Source of the DNA: Rouxiella sp. S1S-2
Lineage (GTDB): Bacteria; Pseudomonadota; Gammaproteobacteria; Enterobacterales; Enterobacteriaceae
Assembly: GCF_009208105.1 (NCBI RefSeq)
Contig: NZ_WFKL01000001.1
Span: 1,054,001 to 1,118,000 of the forward strand
DNA length: 64,000 bases
Direction: 5' to 3'
In this document: positions 51,554-60,912 of the stretch, in pieces
Position numbering within the stretch: position 1 is the first letter of the stretch
Layout: each line of letters begins with the position of its first letter
Notes under the pieces: model-generated
The model's input: only the letters and a program-made list of their open reading frames with translations
Database searches by the model: none
What the model was told of the DNA's origin: nothing
Translations under genes and position numbers: made by a program

Positions 51554-52540
51554 GTGAGTGGTAAAAAGAGCGCCCATTATTTGCACCCGCAGCAAAGAGA
51601 TTACATCCGTCATTTATCCCAATCCTGGCTTTGGCGCAGTGAACTCCCTACCTGGACTCTGGTGGTGGTTATTTACACGGGCTGGTTTGCGACGCTCGCC
51701 CATTGGCAAACGCTGGGGCTTATTCCCGCTACCCTGCTACTGATTTGGTTTACCACCTGGTATATGTCTTTGCAGCATGAGTTAATTCACGGCCATCCCA
51801 CCCGTTCGCCGTTATTTAATCAGCTGTTGGGGTTAATGCCGCTGGCCGTCTGGTATCCCTATGGTCTGTACCGCGATTCGCATTTACAGCATCATCGCGA
51901 TCAGCATCTGACGTTTCCTGATGAAGATCCCGAAACCTATTATTTCTCTCCGGCGCGTTGGCGCAGATTTTCACCTTTGCAGCGTCGGATTATCATTATT
52001 CGTAATACCTTTCTCGGAAGAGTCGTGCTCGGACCGGCTATCGATATTGTGCAAACGCTCGGCAGTATGCTGAAGGCATTTCGCCGCGCTGACCTCAAGG
52101 CGATGACCATGTGGCTGATTCACGGCGTGCTGCTGGTGGCGGTATTTGCGTGGATGCACCACGTGGGATTTTCTATTCTCTATTTCCTGCTGGCAGTGAG
52201 TTATCCGGCGTTGAGCCTGACTAAGATCCGCTCATTTCTGGAGCACAAAGCCGCAGATGACCCGCAGGCGCGATCGGCTATTAACGAAGCATCCTTGTTT
52301 TGGCGATTACTTTTTCTTAATCTGAATTATCACTCGGTGCATCACAATCTTCCGGGCGTGCCATGGTACGGACTGCGTAAAATCTATATGCAGTATCGAG
52401 ACGGCTATCTGCAGCTCAATCAGGGATTTCTGGTGGGCGGATACCGTGAATGGCTGCGGCGATTTTTATTTCGTTCGGTAGACGTTAAGGCGCATCCGGG
52501 CCAAACCTCTCTCAGCAAGGAGGCCGATAATCATGAGTAA
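51554..52540 (+). CDS. Membrane fatty acid desaturase family protein
   Basis: The protein is about 328 aa from GTG 51554 (AGG 12-14 nt upstream); the frame also has ATG 51476, which adds 26 residues with no ribosome site. The three histidine clusters that bind the di-iron centre are present: HELIHGH, HLQHHRDQH and HSVHHNLP. Four membrane segments lie between them. It inserts a double bond or hydroxyl in a lipid or related hydrophobic substrate. The next gene starts within its last 8 bases, so it is coupled to a PhnD-like binding protein, an uncommon partnership. Confidence 0.85.
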   Translation: MSGKKSAHYLHPQQRDYIRHLSQSWLWRSELPTWTLVVVIYTGWFATLAHWQTLGLIPATLLLIWFTTWYMSLQHELIHGHPTRSPLFNQLLGLMPLAVWYPYGLYRDSHLQHHRDQHLTFPDEDPETYYFSPARWRRFSPLQRRIIIIRNTFLGRVVLGPAIDIVQTLGSMLKAFRRADLKAMTMWLIHGVLLVAVFAWMHHVGFSILYFLLAVSYPALSLTKIRSFLEHKAADDPQARSAINEASLFWRLLFLNLNYHSVHHNLPGVPWYGLRKIYMQYRDGYLQLNQGFLVGGYREWLRRFLFRSVDVKAHPGQTSLSKEADNHE

Positions 52541-53288
52541 CGCCGTTGCCCTGCCGATGTATGCCGTAAACCCGCCCGACGTAGAGGCGCTGTGGTCAGC
52601 GCTGCGCAAAATTTTGCTCGAGCAGGGCACGATATTACAAAATCGAGAGCTGCATTGGCCTGACAATTTGCTTGAACACTGGCTGCAGCCGCAGCTGTTG
52701 CTCAGCCAAACCTGTGGTTATCCGCTGGTGACTCGCCTCCCAGACGTACAGCCGGTGGGGTGTTTTCACTATGCTGCCCCGGGCTGTGAGGGGATAAGCT
52801 ACCGCAGTTTTTTAGTGGCACGCCAAAAAGAGTTAGGCGCACATCTGGCCGATTTCAGGCAGCGCACCGCAGTGTGTAATAGTGATGATTCTCAGTCGGG
52901 CTATAATGCCCTGCGTAAAATGGTTGAGCCGCTGAGTAAAGAGAGCTGCTTTTTCCGTGAGGTTATTTTTAGCGGCAGTCATCGGCAGTCGTTGCTGGCG
53001 TTACAACAGAAAGAGGCCGATATTGCCGCCATCGACTGTGTCACCTTTGCGCTGTTAAAAAAGCATCAGCCGCAGACGCTGGCGCAGTTGAAAATAATCG
53101 GGGAAACGCCGTTAACCCCCGGTTTGCCGCTGATTACCGGACCCCAAACGTCCGTCAGTCAGTTGGCAGCGTTAAGAAGCGCGCTGCACCAATTGGTTAC
53201 CGATCCTCAGTTTAAGCCGGTGTGCCGCGCAAATCTGATCGCAGGATTCAGTGACGTTAGCCGTCAGCAGTACGACGTCATCCTGTAA
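52533..53288 (+). CDS. PhnD/SsuA-like periplasmic binding protein lacking a clear signal peptide
   Basis: The protein is 251 aa. The fold of the phosphate/phosphonate-binding (PhnD-like) family is suggested by YRSFLVARQKELGAHLADFRQRTAVCNSDDSQSGYNALRK, the segment EADIAAIDCVTFALLKK and the late ITGPQTSVSQLAALRSALHQL. There is no hydrophobic leader, so it may act in the cytoplasm or be membrane-associated. AAGGAGG lies 8 nt before the ATG. It overlaps the desaturase gene by 8 nt; together they may form a small metabolic or sensing unit, function unknown. Confidence 0.8.
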   Translation: MSNAVALPMYAVNPPDVEALWSALRKILLEQGTILQNRELHWPDNLLEHWLQPQLLLSQTCGYPLVTRLPDVQPVGCFHYAAPGCEGISYRSFLVARQKELGAHLADFRQRTAVCNSDDSQSGYNALRKMVEPLSKESCFFREVIFSGSHRQSLLALQQKEADIAAIDCVTFALLKKHQPQTLAQLKIIGETPLTPGLPLITGPQTSVSQLAALRSALHQLVTDPQFKPVCRANLIAGFSDVSRQQYDVIL

Positions 53289-53319
53289 AAAAAAGAGAGG
53301 CGGCCCTAAAAGAGCCGCT
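53287..53319 (-). terminator. Terminator of the FGGY kinase operon (minus strand)
   Basis: GCCGC (53314-53318) and GCGGC (53300-53304) form a stem on the minus strand, followed by CTCTC and a run of T's (53294 down to 53287). It ends the five-gene operon. Confidence 0.7.
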
Positions 53320-53337
53320 ACCACAAGGTTGCCTTCG

Positions 53338-54978
53338 CTAGATATCTTCCCCCTTCATCAGACGTCGATACTTCATATGGTCGTCATAAAGCGCGTGAAA
53401 CACCTTATATTTTCGGTCGTAATACTCTTTTATCTTGTTGGTTTGCGGCGTCACCGTCTTGCCGATGCGGCTCATGGCGGCCATTGCCTCCGGCAGTGAC
53501 TCATAAACACCTGCGGCCACGGTGCCCATCATTGCGCTGCCGAGCAGCATGGCTTCGCTCTCTTCCGGCAGCAGCATGGCGCAGCCGGTGGCATTGGAAT
53601 GTTCCTGTACAAACACCGGATTTTTGGTGCCACCGCCGCTGGCCATCATGGTGTCAATGGCATAACCGCTCTGGTTCATGGTCTCAATAATATGCCGCGT
53701 GCCCAGCGCCAGCGCCTGAATGGTGGCTAAATAGTGCAGCGCCATGTCCTCCGGCGTGCGCGACAGTTTTAGCCCAGTCAGGGTGCCGGTTAATGTTGGG
53801 TTAGCGCGAGGCGAACGGTTGCCGTGGAAGTAGGGCAGCATGTGAATATCTTTGGTCAGAAAAGCGATATTCTCAGGTTCACCGGCCATTTCACGCAGCA
53901 GCGTATTAAGGGTTTCATAAATCGTTTTGCCGCGCTCTTTGCTCTGTTGCAGCAGGCTGGCATAGCAAGGATGTGATTGAATGACATGGTCTATGAGCGC
54001 ACCCGTGGTCGATTGACCGCCTTCGTTGAGCCAGTAATCGGGTAGCAGCGCGGAAAAGTACGGACCCCATATGCCGCCGATATAGCGAGCGGACCGCGAC
54101 ATTGCCATGTGCGCCGTTGAGGTGCCGCCAATGAGTGCAATGCGATGGTCAAAATCGGCGGTCTCGCCCGATGCGCCGGATGCCCCAAGAATGCCGAGGC
54201 TACCCGCGTGGGCATCGATAATCGAGACGCTGACCGCCGTACCCGGCATCAGGCCCAGCTCACGTGCGGCGCGCGGCGTTAAACCGTGCCCCAGCGGCTG
54301 ACCCATGGTTTTCACTTCGCTACCAATTTTTGCCGCGTTGTTCTCCAGCAAATCTTCCAGTCCGATCTGTTTGAAATAGCTGGTGTCCCAGCGGTCTTCG
54401 TGACCGACATAGGTCCATTTACAGACGGTCGAACACAGCGAGCGAGCGGTGTCCTGTGTGGCGCGCCAGGTCAGGAAGTCGGGTAAATCAAACAGATGCC
54501 CTACATTGTTCCAGGTTGTTGGCATGTGCTGCTTGAGCCACAGTAGCTTCGGCGTCTGCATCTCAGGTGAAATAATACCGCCGACGAATTCCAGCACACG
54601 ATGCCCGGTGGCGTTAATTCTTTCGGCCTGGGTGATGGCACGGTGGTCCATCCAGACAATAATATTCTGCTCGCTGCGGCCCGAAGGGCTCACCGTCAAC
54701 GGTTTACCCTCTTTGTCGAGCACGACCAGCGAACAGGTTGCATCAAAGCCCATGCCTTTAACCTGAATCGGGTTGATATCGGCCTGATTCATCGCATCTT
54801 TTACCGCGTTACACACGGCGGCCCAAATTTCATCAGAGGATTGTTCAACAAAATCGGCTTTCGGACGGTATAAGGTGATGTCGCGGCTGGCCTGACTGAC
54901 CATATGTCCTTTTAAATCAAACACGCCTGCGCGAGCACTGCCTGTTCCTACATCCACGCCAATAAAATAACTCGCCAT
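53338..54978 (-). CDS. FGGY-family carbohydrate kinase (D-ribulokinase / YpCarbK-like)
   Basis: The protein is 546 aa. The N-terminal ATPase half starts with GVDVGTGSARAGVFD and contains WMDHRA with GMGFDATCSLVVLD; the C-terminal half has GTSTAHMAMSR and the adenosine motif MASGGGTKNP. The sequence resembles the Yersinia FGGY carbohydrate kinase (YpCarbK) and human FGGY, which act on D-ribulose. It would phosphorylate the sugar brought in by the adjacent importer. It is the last gene of the operon, 45 nt after the permease. D-ribulose or a related ketopentose is therefore the best guess for the ligand, by inference. Confidence 0.87.
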   Translation of the reverse strand: MASYFIGVDVGTGSARAGVFDLKGHMVSQASRDITLYRPKADFVEQSSDEIWAAVCNAVKDAMNQADINPIQVKGMGFDATCSLVVLDKEGKPLTVSPSGRSEQNIIVWMDHRAITQAERINATGHRVLEFVGGIISPEMQTPKLLWLKQHMPTTWNNVGHLFDLPDFLTWRATQDTARSLCSTVCKWTYVGHEDRWDTSYFKQIGLEDLLENNAAKIGSEVKTMGQPLGHGLTPRAARELGLMPGTAVSVSIIDAHAGSLGILGASGASGETADFDHRIALIGGTSTAHMAMSRSARYIGGIWGPYFSALLPDYWLNEGGQSTTGALIDHVIQSHPCYASLLQQSKERGKTIYETLNTLLREMAGEPENIAFLTKDIHMLPYFHGNRSPRANPTLTGTLTGLKLSRTPEDMALHYLATIQALALGTRHIIETMNQSGYAIDTMMASGGGTKNPVFVQEHSNATGCAMLLPEESEAMLLGSAMMGTVAAGVYESLPEAMAAMSRIGKTVTPQTNKIKEYYDRKYKVFHALYDDHMKYRRLMKGEDI

Positions 54979-55022
54979 GTTTTGGTCCTTATCTCTTTGT
55001 AATCAATGTCTTTTAAGGTCGA

Positions 55023-55976
55023 TTATGATTTACGATTTTGTAATGCAATAAACAGGATGAGCACGCCGCCCCACAGCGCCATGGTCAGATAGCTGCTGAC
55101 GCCCATCAGATTCAGGCCGCTTTCCAGCATCTGTAACACCACCAGCGCCAGCACCAGGCCAATCACTCGCCCAAAGCCGCCGTCGGGGTTAATTCCACCC
55201 AGTACCGAAGCCAGAATCGTCACCAGAAGATACGAGTCGCCGTAACCGGCCTTAGCGGAGTTGAATTGTGACATCATCAGTAACGCCGCGGCCCAGCCAA
55301 ACAGCGCCGACAGCACATACACCACCAGCGTCACGCGGTGGGTTCTAATACCGCTAAAGCGCGTTGCCTGCTCGTTAGAACCCATTAAATACAGGCTGCG
55401 GCCGAGCGTGGTGTGCTCGAGCACTATCCACAGTAAAAATGCCACCAGCAAAAACAGCACCAGCGCGATAGGAATACCCAACAGACTGCCACTGCTCAGA
55501 TACTGAATAGCGGCCGGAAAACCGGAGATAACGGTTCCGTTGGTCAGCAGAATATTCAGGCCGGCAATCAGGGTCATGGTGCCCAGCGAGGCGAGGATCG
55601 GTGAAACGCCAATATAGGCAATCAGCGAGCCGTTGAGCAGGCCAATTACCCCCGCCACCGCCAGCCCGGCAAGCATCGCCAGCGCAAAAAACAGCGGCTC
55701 ATTAGGATGCGCGACCAAAATCGCCGCCATCACCAGCGAGCAGGCGTTGGCTCCGGCAATCACCGACAGATTGATACCGCCAGTTAACATGGTGATGCCC
55801 ATTCCCAGCGCCAGCATGCCTAAAATTGGCAGCTGTGAAGAAATAGACTGAAAATTGCCAAGACTAAAGAAACGCCCACCCAGAGTGAAAGAGAACAGCA
55901 GGGCGACGGCGACAATAATCAGCAGCTGCAAACGGATGATTCTGTCACCGGGGATAAAGCGGGTTAATGTGCTCAT
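55023..55976 (-). CDS. Sugar ABC transporter permease (LsrD-like), operon 2
   Basis: The protein is 317 aa from the ATG at 55976, with GAAGGG 8 nt upstream; the frame extends to 56009 inside the previous gene. About nine membrane segments and the CUT2 landmarks LTGGINLSVIAGANACS and VLGGINPDGGFGRVIG. It is the partner of the permease at 55978-56964 and is paralogous to the product of 5451-6533. The start is 1 nt from the stop of the upstream gene. Confidence 0.88.
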   Translation of the reverse strand: MSTLTRFIPGDRIIRLQLLIIVAVALLFSFTLGGRFFSLGNFQSISSQLPILGMLALGMGITMLTGGINLSVIAGANACSLVMAAILVAHPNEPLFFALAMLAGLAVAGVIGLLNGSLIAYIGVSPILASLGTMTLIAGLNILLTNGTVISGFPAAIQYLSSGSLLGIPIALVLFLLVAFLLWIVLEHTTLGRSLYLMGSNEQATRFSGIRTHRVTLVVYVLSALFGWAAALLMMSQFNSAKAGYGDSYLLVTILASVLGGINPDGGFGRVIGLVLALVVLQMLESGLNLMGVSSYLTMALWGGVLILFIALQNRKS

Positions 55977-55977
55977 G

Positions 55978-56964
55978 TTAAATGCCCTTCGCCAGTTTGC
56001 GTTTTTCATTCCACGCGGTGCTGCTGATACTTATCAGAATGATCGCGCCGCTGAATACCTGGTGCCAGTAGGAGGAGATCGAGAGCAGCGTCAGGCCGTT
56101 CTGCAGGAACGCCAGCAGCATCACGCCCAGAATCGTGCCAGTTAACGAGCCTCGCCCACCGGTCATGCTGGTTCCGCCCAGTACCACCGCCGCCAGCACC
56201 GTCAGCTCAAAGCCGAGCAGTGAGTTAGGCGCAACGGACTGGGTGATTTGTGCCTGAACGACCGCCGCAATACCCGCGAGCAGTCCCATAAAGCCATAGA
56301 CATAAAAATGCAGTCGCAGAATGTTCAGGCCCAGACGCGAGGCGGCGTCGCGGTTGCTGCCCATCGCATAGATTTGTCGTCCTATACGGGTACGGTTCAT
56401 CAGCACGCCGGTGGCGATAATCACGCCCAGCAAGCTGAGCAGCGGTAGCGTCAGGCCATAGTCGTAGCCGTCGGCCCCCTTGAACGAAAACCAGTTGATG
56501 CCGTTCATAAACCAGTCGGGGAAGCCATAAAGCCAGGTACCGTTGGTGAAATAAACCAGCAGTCCGTAGTACAGATTCAGCGTGGCGATGGTGATGATAA
56601 TCGCCGGCACCCGCAGCCAGTAGACCAAAAAGCCGTTGACCAGCCCGAGCAGCAGCCCCACGCCCATGGCCATGGCAAAAGCGACCGGGAAGCTGCCGCC
56701 GTGATGAATGATATAGCTGGCCATCACATATTGGCCTATCGAGGTCATCGCCGGGAATGAGATATCAATACCGCCGGCGATCAGCACCACGAACAGCCCG
56801 CAGGCCAGAATGCCGAGAATGGCGTAGCTGGTGGCGACGTCGGTCAGGTTGCCCAGCGATAAAAACTCTTTGGTGCTAAGGCTCAGGCCAATGGCCAGCA
56901 ACAATACCAGCACCCCCAGCCAGAACTCGTGTTGAGACAAGGCCTTACGAAAATGATTACGCAT
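55978..56964 (-). CDS. Sugar ABC transporter permease (LsrC-like), operon 2
   Basis: The protein is 328 aa with about nine membrane segments and CUT2 landmarks IAGGIDISFPAMTSIGQY and VVLGGTSMTGGRGSLTGT. Paralogous to 4411-5400. The start overlaps the ATPase gene by 8 nt; the next permease follows after 1 nt. Confidence 0.88.
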   Translation of the reverse strand: MRNHFRKALSQHEFWLGVLVLLLAIGLSLSTKEFLSLGNLTDVATSYAILGILACGLFVVLIAGGIDISFPAMTSIGQYVMASYIIHHGGSFPVAFAMAMGVGLLLGLVNGFLVYWLRVPAIIITIATLNLYYGLLVYFTNGTWLYGFPDWFMNGINWFSFKGADGYDYGLTLPLLSLLGVIIATGVLMNRTRIGRQIYAMGSNRDAASRLGLNILRLHFYVYGFMGLLAGIAAVVQAQITQSVAPNSLLGFELTVLAAVVLGGTSMTGGRGSLTGTILGVMLLAFLQNGLTLLSISSYWHQVFSGAIILISISSTAWNEKRKLAKGI

Positions 56965-58498
56965 TGATCACCTCTGCAATCTGCGCTTCGCTGCACTGAT
57001 GCGGCGAGAATTCAGCAACCAGCTCACCTTTGCGCATCACTAACACGCGGTGGCTGTTGTAATAGGCTTCGGGAATTTCGTCGCAAATCATTAATACCGC
57101 CATGCCAGACTCGGCGAGGTCGCGGGCGATGCGATAAATACCTTCCTTATTTGCGATATCCACGCCCACGGTCGGCGAATCGAGGATAAGAATATGCGGC
57201 TCGGTAGCCACCCATTTGGCGATAGCGATGCGCTGAGCATTACCGCCGGACAGGGTTTTGACCGGCAATGCGCTGTCAGAAACTTTAATATTCAAGTCTC
57301 GGATCAGGTCTTTCACCACCGATTTGGCCTTGCGATGGTTCATCAGGCCGCTGGGTTTTTGCAATTTGTTAAAGATGGAAACCAGCGTGTTGTCATAAAT
57401 CGACTGCTCCATGATAAGCCCCTGCGTCAGCCGGTCCTCTGAAACGTAGGCGATGCCGTTGCGAATAGCGTCACGGTTGCTGCGAAAACTCACCGCTTTA
57501 CCATTAATGCGGATCTCGCCGCTGTCCGGCTTGGTCATGCCAAACAGGCTCAGACACAGCTCGGTGCGCCCGGATCCGAGGAGGCCGATTATCGACGTAA
57601 TTTCCCCCTGACGCAGCGACAGTGAAATATCCTGATATTGACCGGCGCGCGTCAGGTGGCTGACTTCAAGCAGTGGCGTCACCTCGGCGGGTGCGCGCTG
57701 CGGCAGATGACTGTAGCTAAAGCGCTGCCCCGTCATCAAAAACGCCAGTTCGTTGCTGTCGAGTTCGCTGGCCGGATAGGTGCCCACCAGTTTGCCGTCG
57801 CGCATGACGCTAATACGGTCGGCGACTTCCATCACTTCATCAAGACGGTGACTGACAAAAACTACGCAAATATTGGCAGCCTTCAGTTCGTTCACCACCC
57901 GCAGCAGGCCGTTGACTTCGGTACGGGTTAGCGAGGCGGTAGGTTCATCCATAATGACCAGGCTGGCATCGGCGGCAATAGCGCGGCAGATTGCCACTAA
58001 TTGACGATCGGCAATCGACAGTTTTTCGACTTTGCGATCGGGGTCGAGAGCCACGCCGACGCGTTTCATCGCCGCCAGCGCTTTTTGCCGCATCGCCTCT
58101 TTATGCACCCAAAAGTCGCCGCCGGGAAGGTAGCGGTGAATAGCAATATTTTCGGCAACGGATAAATTAGGGAATAATGACAAGTCCTGATAAATAACCT
58201 GAATTCCGTAATAAGACGAGAGCTGTGGCGTCAGTGAATTAAATAACTTGCCGTCCAGCATAATAGCTGCGCCTTTTTCTGGCTGATAAACGCCGGAAAT
58301 AACTTTAATAATTGTACTTTTTCCGCAGCCATTTTGACCGGCCAGACAGTGAACCTCACCTTTATTTAAAGTCAGCGTGATATCATCCAGCGCTAATACG
58401 CCGGGAAACTTTTTGCTGATATGTTCGAGGCTGATTAATGCCTCGGACGGGGAAGTGGAATGACTCACGTTGGAATCAAGCGTCGCAGAACTGTTCAT
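56957..58498 (-). CDS. Sugar ABC transporter ATP-binding protein (tandem ATPase), operon 2
   Basis: The protein is 513 aa from ATG 58498, which has TAAGGA about 9 nt upstream; two upstream in-frame starts (58516 GTG, 58504 ATG) are too close to or lack the site. Two ABC domains: Walker A GQNGCGKST and Walker B VIMDEPTAS in the first, LLGSGRTEL and LSGGNAQR with LDSPTVGVDI in the second. Paralogous to 2883-4418. Residues 1-20 are a Ser/Asn-rich tail not found in the first copy. Confidence 0.89.
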   Translation of the reverse strand: MNSSATLDSNVSHSTSPSEALISLEHISKKFPGVLALDDITLTLNKGEVHCLAGQNGCGKSTIIKVISGVYQPEKGAAIMLDGKLFNSLTPQLSSYYGIQVIYQDLSLFPNLSVAENIAIHRYLPGGDFWVHKEAMRQKALAAMKRVGVALDPDRKVEKLSIADRQLVAICRAIAADASLVIMDEPTASLTRTEVNGLLRVVNELKAANICVVFVSHRLDEVMEVADRISVMRDGKLVGTYPASELDSNELAFLMTGQRFSYSHLPQRAPAEVTPLLEVSHLTRAGQYQDISLSLRQGEITSIIGLLGSGRTELCLSLFGMTKPDSGEIRINGKAVSFRSNRDAIRNGIAYVSEDRLTQGLIMEQSIYDNTLVSIFNKLQKPSGLMNHRKAKSVVKDLIRDLNIKVSDSALPVKTLSGGNAQRIAIAKWVATEPHILILDSPTVGVDIANKEGIYRIARDLAESGMAVLMICDEIPEAYYNSHRVLVMRKGELVAEFSPHQCSEAQIAEVINA

Positions 58499-58630
58499 CG
58501 ACATTTTCCTTACCACATCTGGTGATATATCGGTGCGGGTTACGCACCGACATATTAAAATAACCTAATTAAAATGATTTATTAAAATCCATTTAAAACT
58601 ATCTCAAACTACGGTGAGTCTATTTTTATT

Positions 58631-59617
58631 TTAGAAACCTAAGGTTTTCGCATTATCGGCTGAAACTTCAAGGATGCGATTAAAACGAATTACGCCGGTA
58701 TCCATATCCACGTCAGCTTTGCCCAGTCCGTCAATGGTCAAGTCTTTAGTGACGGCTTTACCCTGCAGCATCTGATCGGCCAGGCTTACCAGTGCAAAAC
58801 CGGCGTCTTTCGGATCCCACAGCAGCACTTTTTTAATGTCGCCGCGAGCCAGGTATGGCGCGGCCTGCGCAGGCATGGCTATGCCCACTACGGCGATTTT
58901 ATCTTTGGCACGTTTCTGCTGAATTGCCTGACCGGCACCGATTGGGCCCAGAGAACCAAAACCAATAATACCTTTCAGGTCCGGATGCGCTTTCATTAAA
59001 TCAAGCGTGGTGGAGTAAGACTTATCAATGCTCTCGGCCACCGGCAGGCGTGAGGTCACTTCATGCATATCAGGATATTTTTCTTTTTGATATTTAATGG
59101 CAGTATCTGCCCAGGCGTTATGTAATGGCACGGTCAGTGAGCCAACATAAATAGCATAGCCGCCTTTGCCGCCCATTGCTGTTGCCAAGGCATCCATATT
59201 GGCTTGCGCATATTTCTGGCTATCAATAGTTTCGATATCCCATTGACCAATTCGCTGGTCAGGAGATTCATTGGTTAATACGACGATACCGGCATCACGG
59301 GCCTTTTTAAGCACCGGCTCTAATACTTTGGCATCGTTGGGAACCACAATAATGGCGTCGACTTTTTTGGCGATTAAGTCTTCGATAACTTTTACCTGCT
59401 GAGCAGGATCCGGTGTTGATGCACCCACTTCGTAGGCATTAACGTTTAATTTGGTGGCGGCTTCTTTCACACCGACTTCCATGCGGGTGAACCACGGAAT
59501 GCCGGTGACTTTAGCGACCACGGCAATATCGTAAGGTTTGGCGGCAAAGCTTGGCGTTGAGATCAACATGCATGCAGAAATTACACATGCATTGATTAAT
59601 GCGAGGTTAAATTTCAT
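58631..59617 (-). CDS. Sugar ABC transporter periplasmic binding protein (LsrB/RhaS-like), operon 2
   Basis: The protein is 328 aa from ATG 59617 with AAAGG 8 nt upstream. A signal peptide spans about 1-25 (cleavage after SFA). The mature protein shares long stretches with 1897-2880 (VEDLIA/K region, VPNDAKVLEPVLKKARDAGI, AIYVGSLTVPLHNAWADTAIKYQKEKYP), showing a recent common ancestor. Residues lining the pocket differ in places, so the ligands may differ. It is the first gene of the operon. Confidence 0.87.
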   Translation of the reverse strand: MKFNLALINACVISACMLISTPSFAAKPYDIAVVAKVTGIPWFTRMEVGVKEAATKLNVNAYEVGASTPDPAQQVKVIEDLIAKKVDAIIVVPNDAKVLEPVLKKARDAGIVVLTNESPDQRIGQWDIETIDSQKYAQANMDALATAMGGKGGYAIYVGSLTVPLHNAWADTAIKYQKEKYPDMHEVTSRLPVAESIDKSYSTTLDLMKAHPDLKGIIGFGSLGPIGAGQAIQQKRAKDKIAVVGIAMPAQAAPYLARGDIKKVLLWDPKDAGFALVSLADQMLQGKAVTKDLTIDGLGKADVDMDTGVIRFNRILEVSADNAKTLGF

Positions 59618-60043
59618 GGCTGTACCTTTGTTATGTGTAGGGTGGTTATTTTTTCCACACCACGAGATTATCAAAGGTCTCAACCACCCATCGTTTAAAA
59701 GTTAAAGAAGTGTGATAAGAATCCGAAAGTGTTAAATTTTATGATTTAATTTGTTAATTTTAGGTTAAATAATTCAGATTTCGGTATCTACTCATTCATC
59801 AAACTCTGTGTAATTTGTTAAATTATAAGTTTTAGTGATCATTTGTTTAACATTTCACTAACAAAAAGGCCTTCTTACTGGGCATTTATCACTGCACCGT
59901 GACCCCGTTTTTAAAATGAATGTGTAAAGTGTGAGAATTATCACGCGTCGGTCAACAGCACAGGGTGAGTATCCGCTGTAACCGGTCTGGTCTACACTGA
60001 TTTCAGGCAAGAACTTCATACTATAAAATACAGAGGAAGTGTC
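59618..60043. promoter_or_regulatory. Divergent regulatory region, ABC operon 2 and yghU
   Basis: 426 bp, AT-rich, no gene. It holds a good CRP-like site (59930-59945) and a weaker one, TGTGA-N6-TCCGA at 59711-59726, about 94 bp before the binding-protein start. The second site lies close enough to control operon 2; the first is nearer yghU. Confidence 0.55.
59930..59945. promoter_or_regulatory. CRP-like site
   Basis: TGTGA-GAATTA-TCACG matches 9 of 10 conserved positions of the CRP consensus. It lies about 100 bp before the yghU start and about 310 bp before the ABC operon start. Confidence 0.55.
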
Positions 60044-60880
60044 ATGAGTTATCAACCACCTAAGGTCTGGGCGCTAGACAATGAACTCGGCGGCCCGTGG
60101 GGCAAGCTAAATCGCCCTGTTGCAGGCGCAACGCATGAAAAAACGCTGCCCGTAGGCAAGCACCCAATTCAGCTTTACTCGCTGGGTACGCCAAACGGTC
60201 AGAAGGTCACGATTCTGCTGGAAGAGCTGTTGGCATTGGGTGTGAGCGGTGCGGAGTATGATGCATATTTAATTAAAATTAACGAAGGCGATCAGTTCTC
60301 CTCTGGCTTTGTAGACGTCAACCCTAATTCCAAGATCCCCGCACTGCTTGATAACTCTGGATCTTCACCGATCCGCGTATTCGAATCTGGGGCGATCCTG
60401 CTGTATCTGGCCGAAAAATTTGGCCACTTCCTGCCTAAAGATCTCGCGGCGCGCACTGAAGCGCTGAACTGGCTGTTCTGGTTGCAGGGTTCTGCGCCTT
60501 ACGTCGGCGGTGGTTTTGGACACTTCTATCACTATGCACCGGTCAAAATCGAGTACGCCATTAACCGCTTTACCATGGAAGCCAAGCGCCAGCTCGACCT
60601 GCTCGATCAGCAGCTGGCGAAGCATCGCTTTATTGCCGGTGATGAGTACAGTATCGCGGATATCGCTATCTGGCCTTGGTATGGCGCATTGGTGAAAGGT
60701 TTACTGTATGAGGCGGCCGAATTTATTGACGCCAAGTCTTACACCAACCTGCTGCGCTGGGCCGATGAAATCGAGGCCCGTCCGGCGGTGGCGCGTGGGC
60801 GCATCGTTAACCGCACTTGGGGGGACAAGCAACTTCCTGAGCGTCATGATGCGTCGGATTTTGAAGCACTGGGCCTGTAA
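60044..60880 (+). CDS. yghU: Nu-class glutathione S-transferase / disulfide-bond oxidoreductase YghU
   Basis: The protein is 278 aa and matches E. coli YghU: RPVAGATHEKTLPVGKHP at the start, LYSLGTPNGQKVTILLEELLALG, the GSH-binding NPNSKIPAL and ESGAILLYLAEKFG, and FHYAPVKIEYAINRFTMEAKRQ (the active site uses two glutathiones rather than a catalytic Cys). It reduces disulfides with GSH in the cytoplasm. GAGGAAG lies before the ATG. It is placed between operon 2 and the LacI-type regulator, convergent with the latter. Confidence 0.95.
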   Translation: MSYQPPKVWALDNELGGPWGKLNRPVAGATHEKTLPVGKHPIQLYSLGTPNGQKVTILLEELLALGVSGAEYDAYLIKINEGDQFSSGFVDVNPNSKIPALLDNSGSSPIRVFESGAILLYLAEKFGHFLPKDLAARTEALNWLFWLQGSAPYVGGGFGHFYHYAPVKIEYAINRFTMEAKRQLDLLDQQLAKHRFIAGDEYSIADIAIWPWYGALVKGLLYEAAEFIDAKSYTNLLRWADEIEARPAVARGRIVNRTWGDKQLPERHDASDFEALGL

Positions 60881-60912
60881 GTTAGATTAGTCACACTTTA
60901 CCCGCACCGTGG

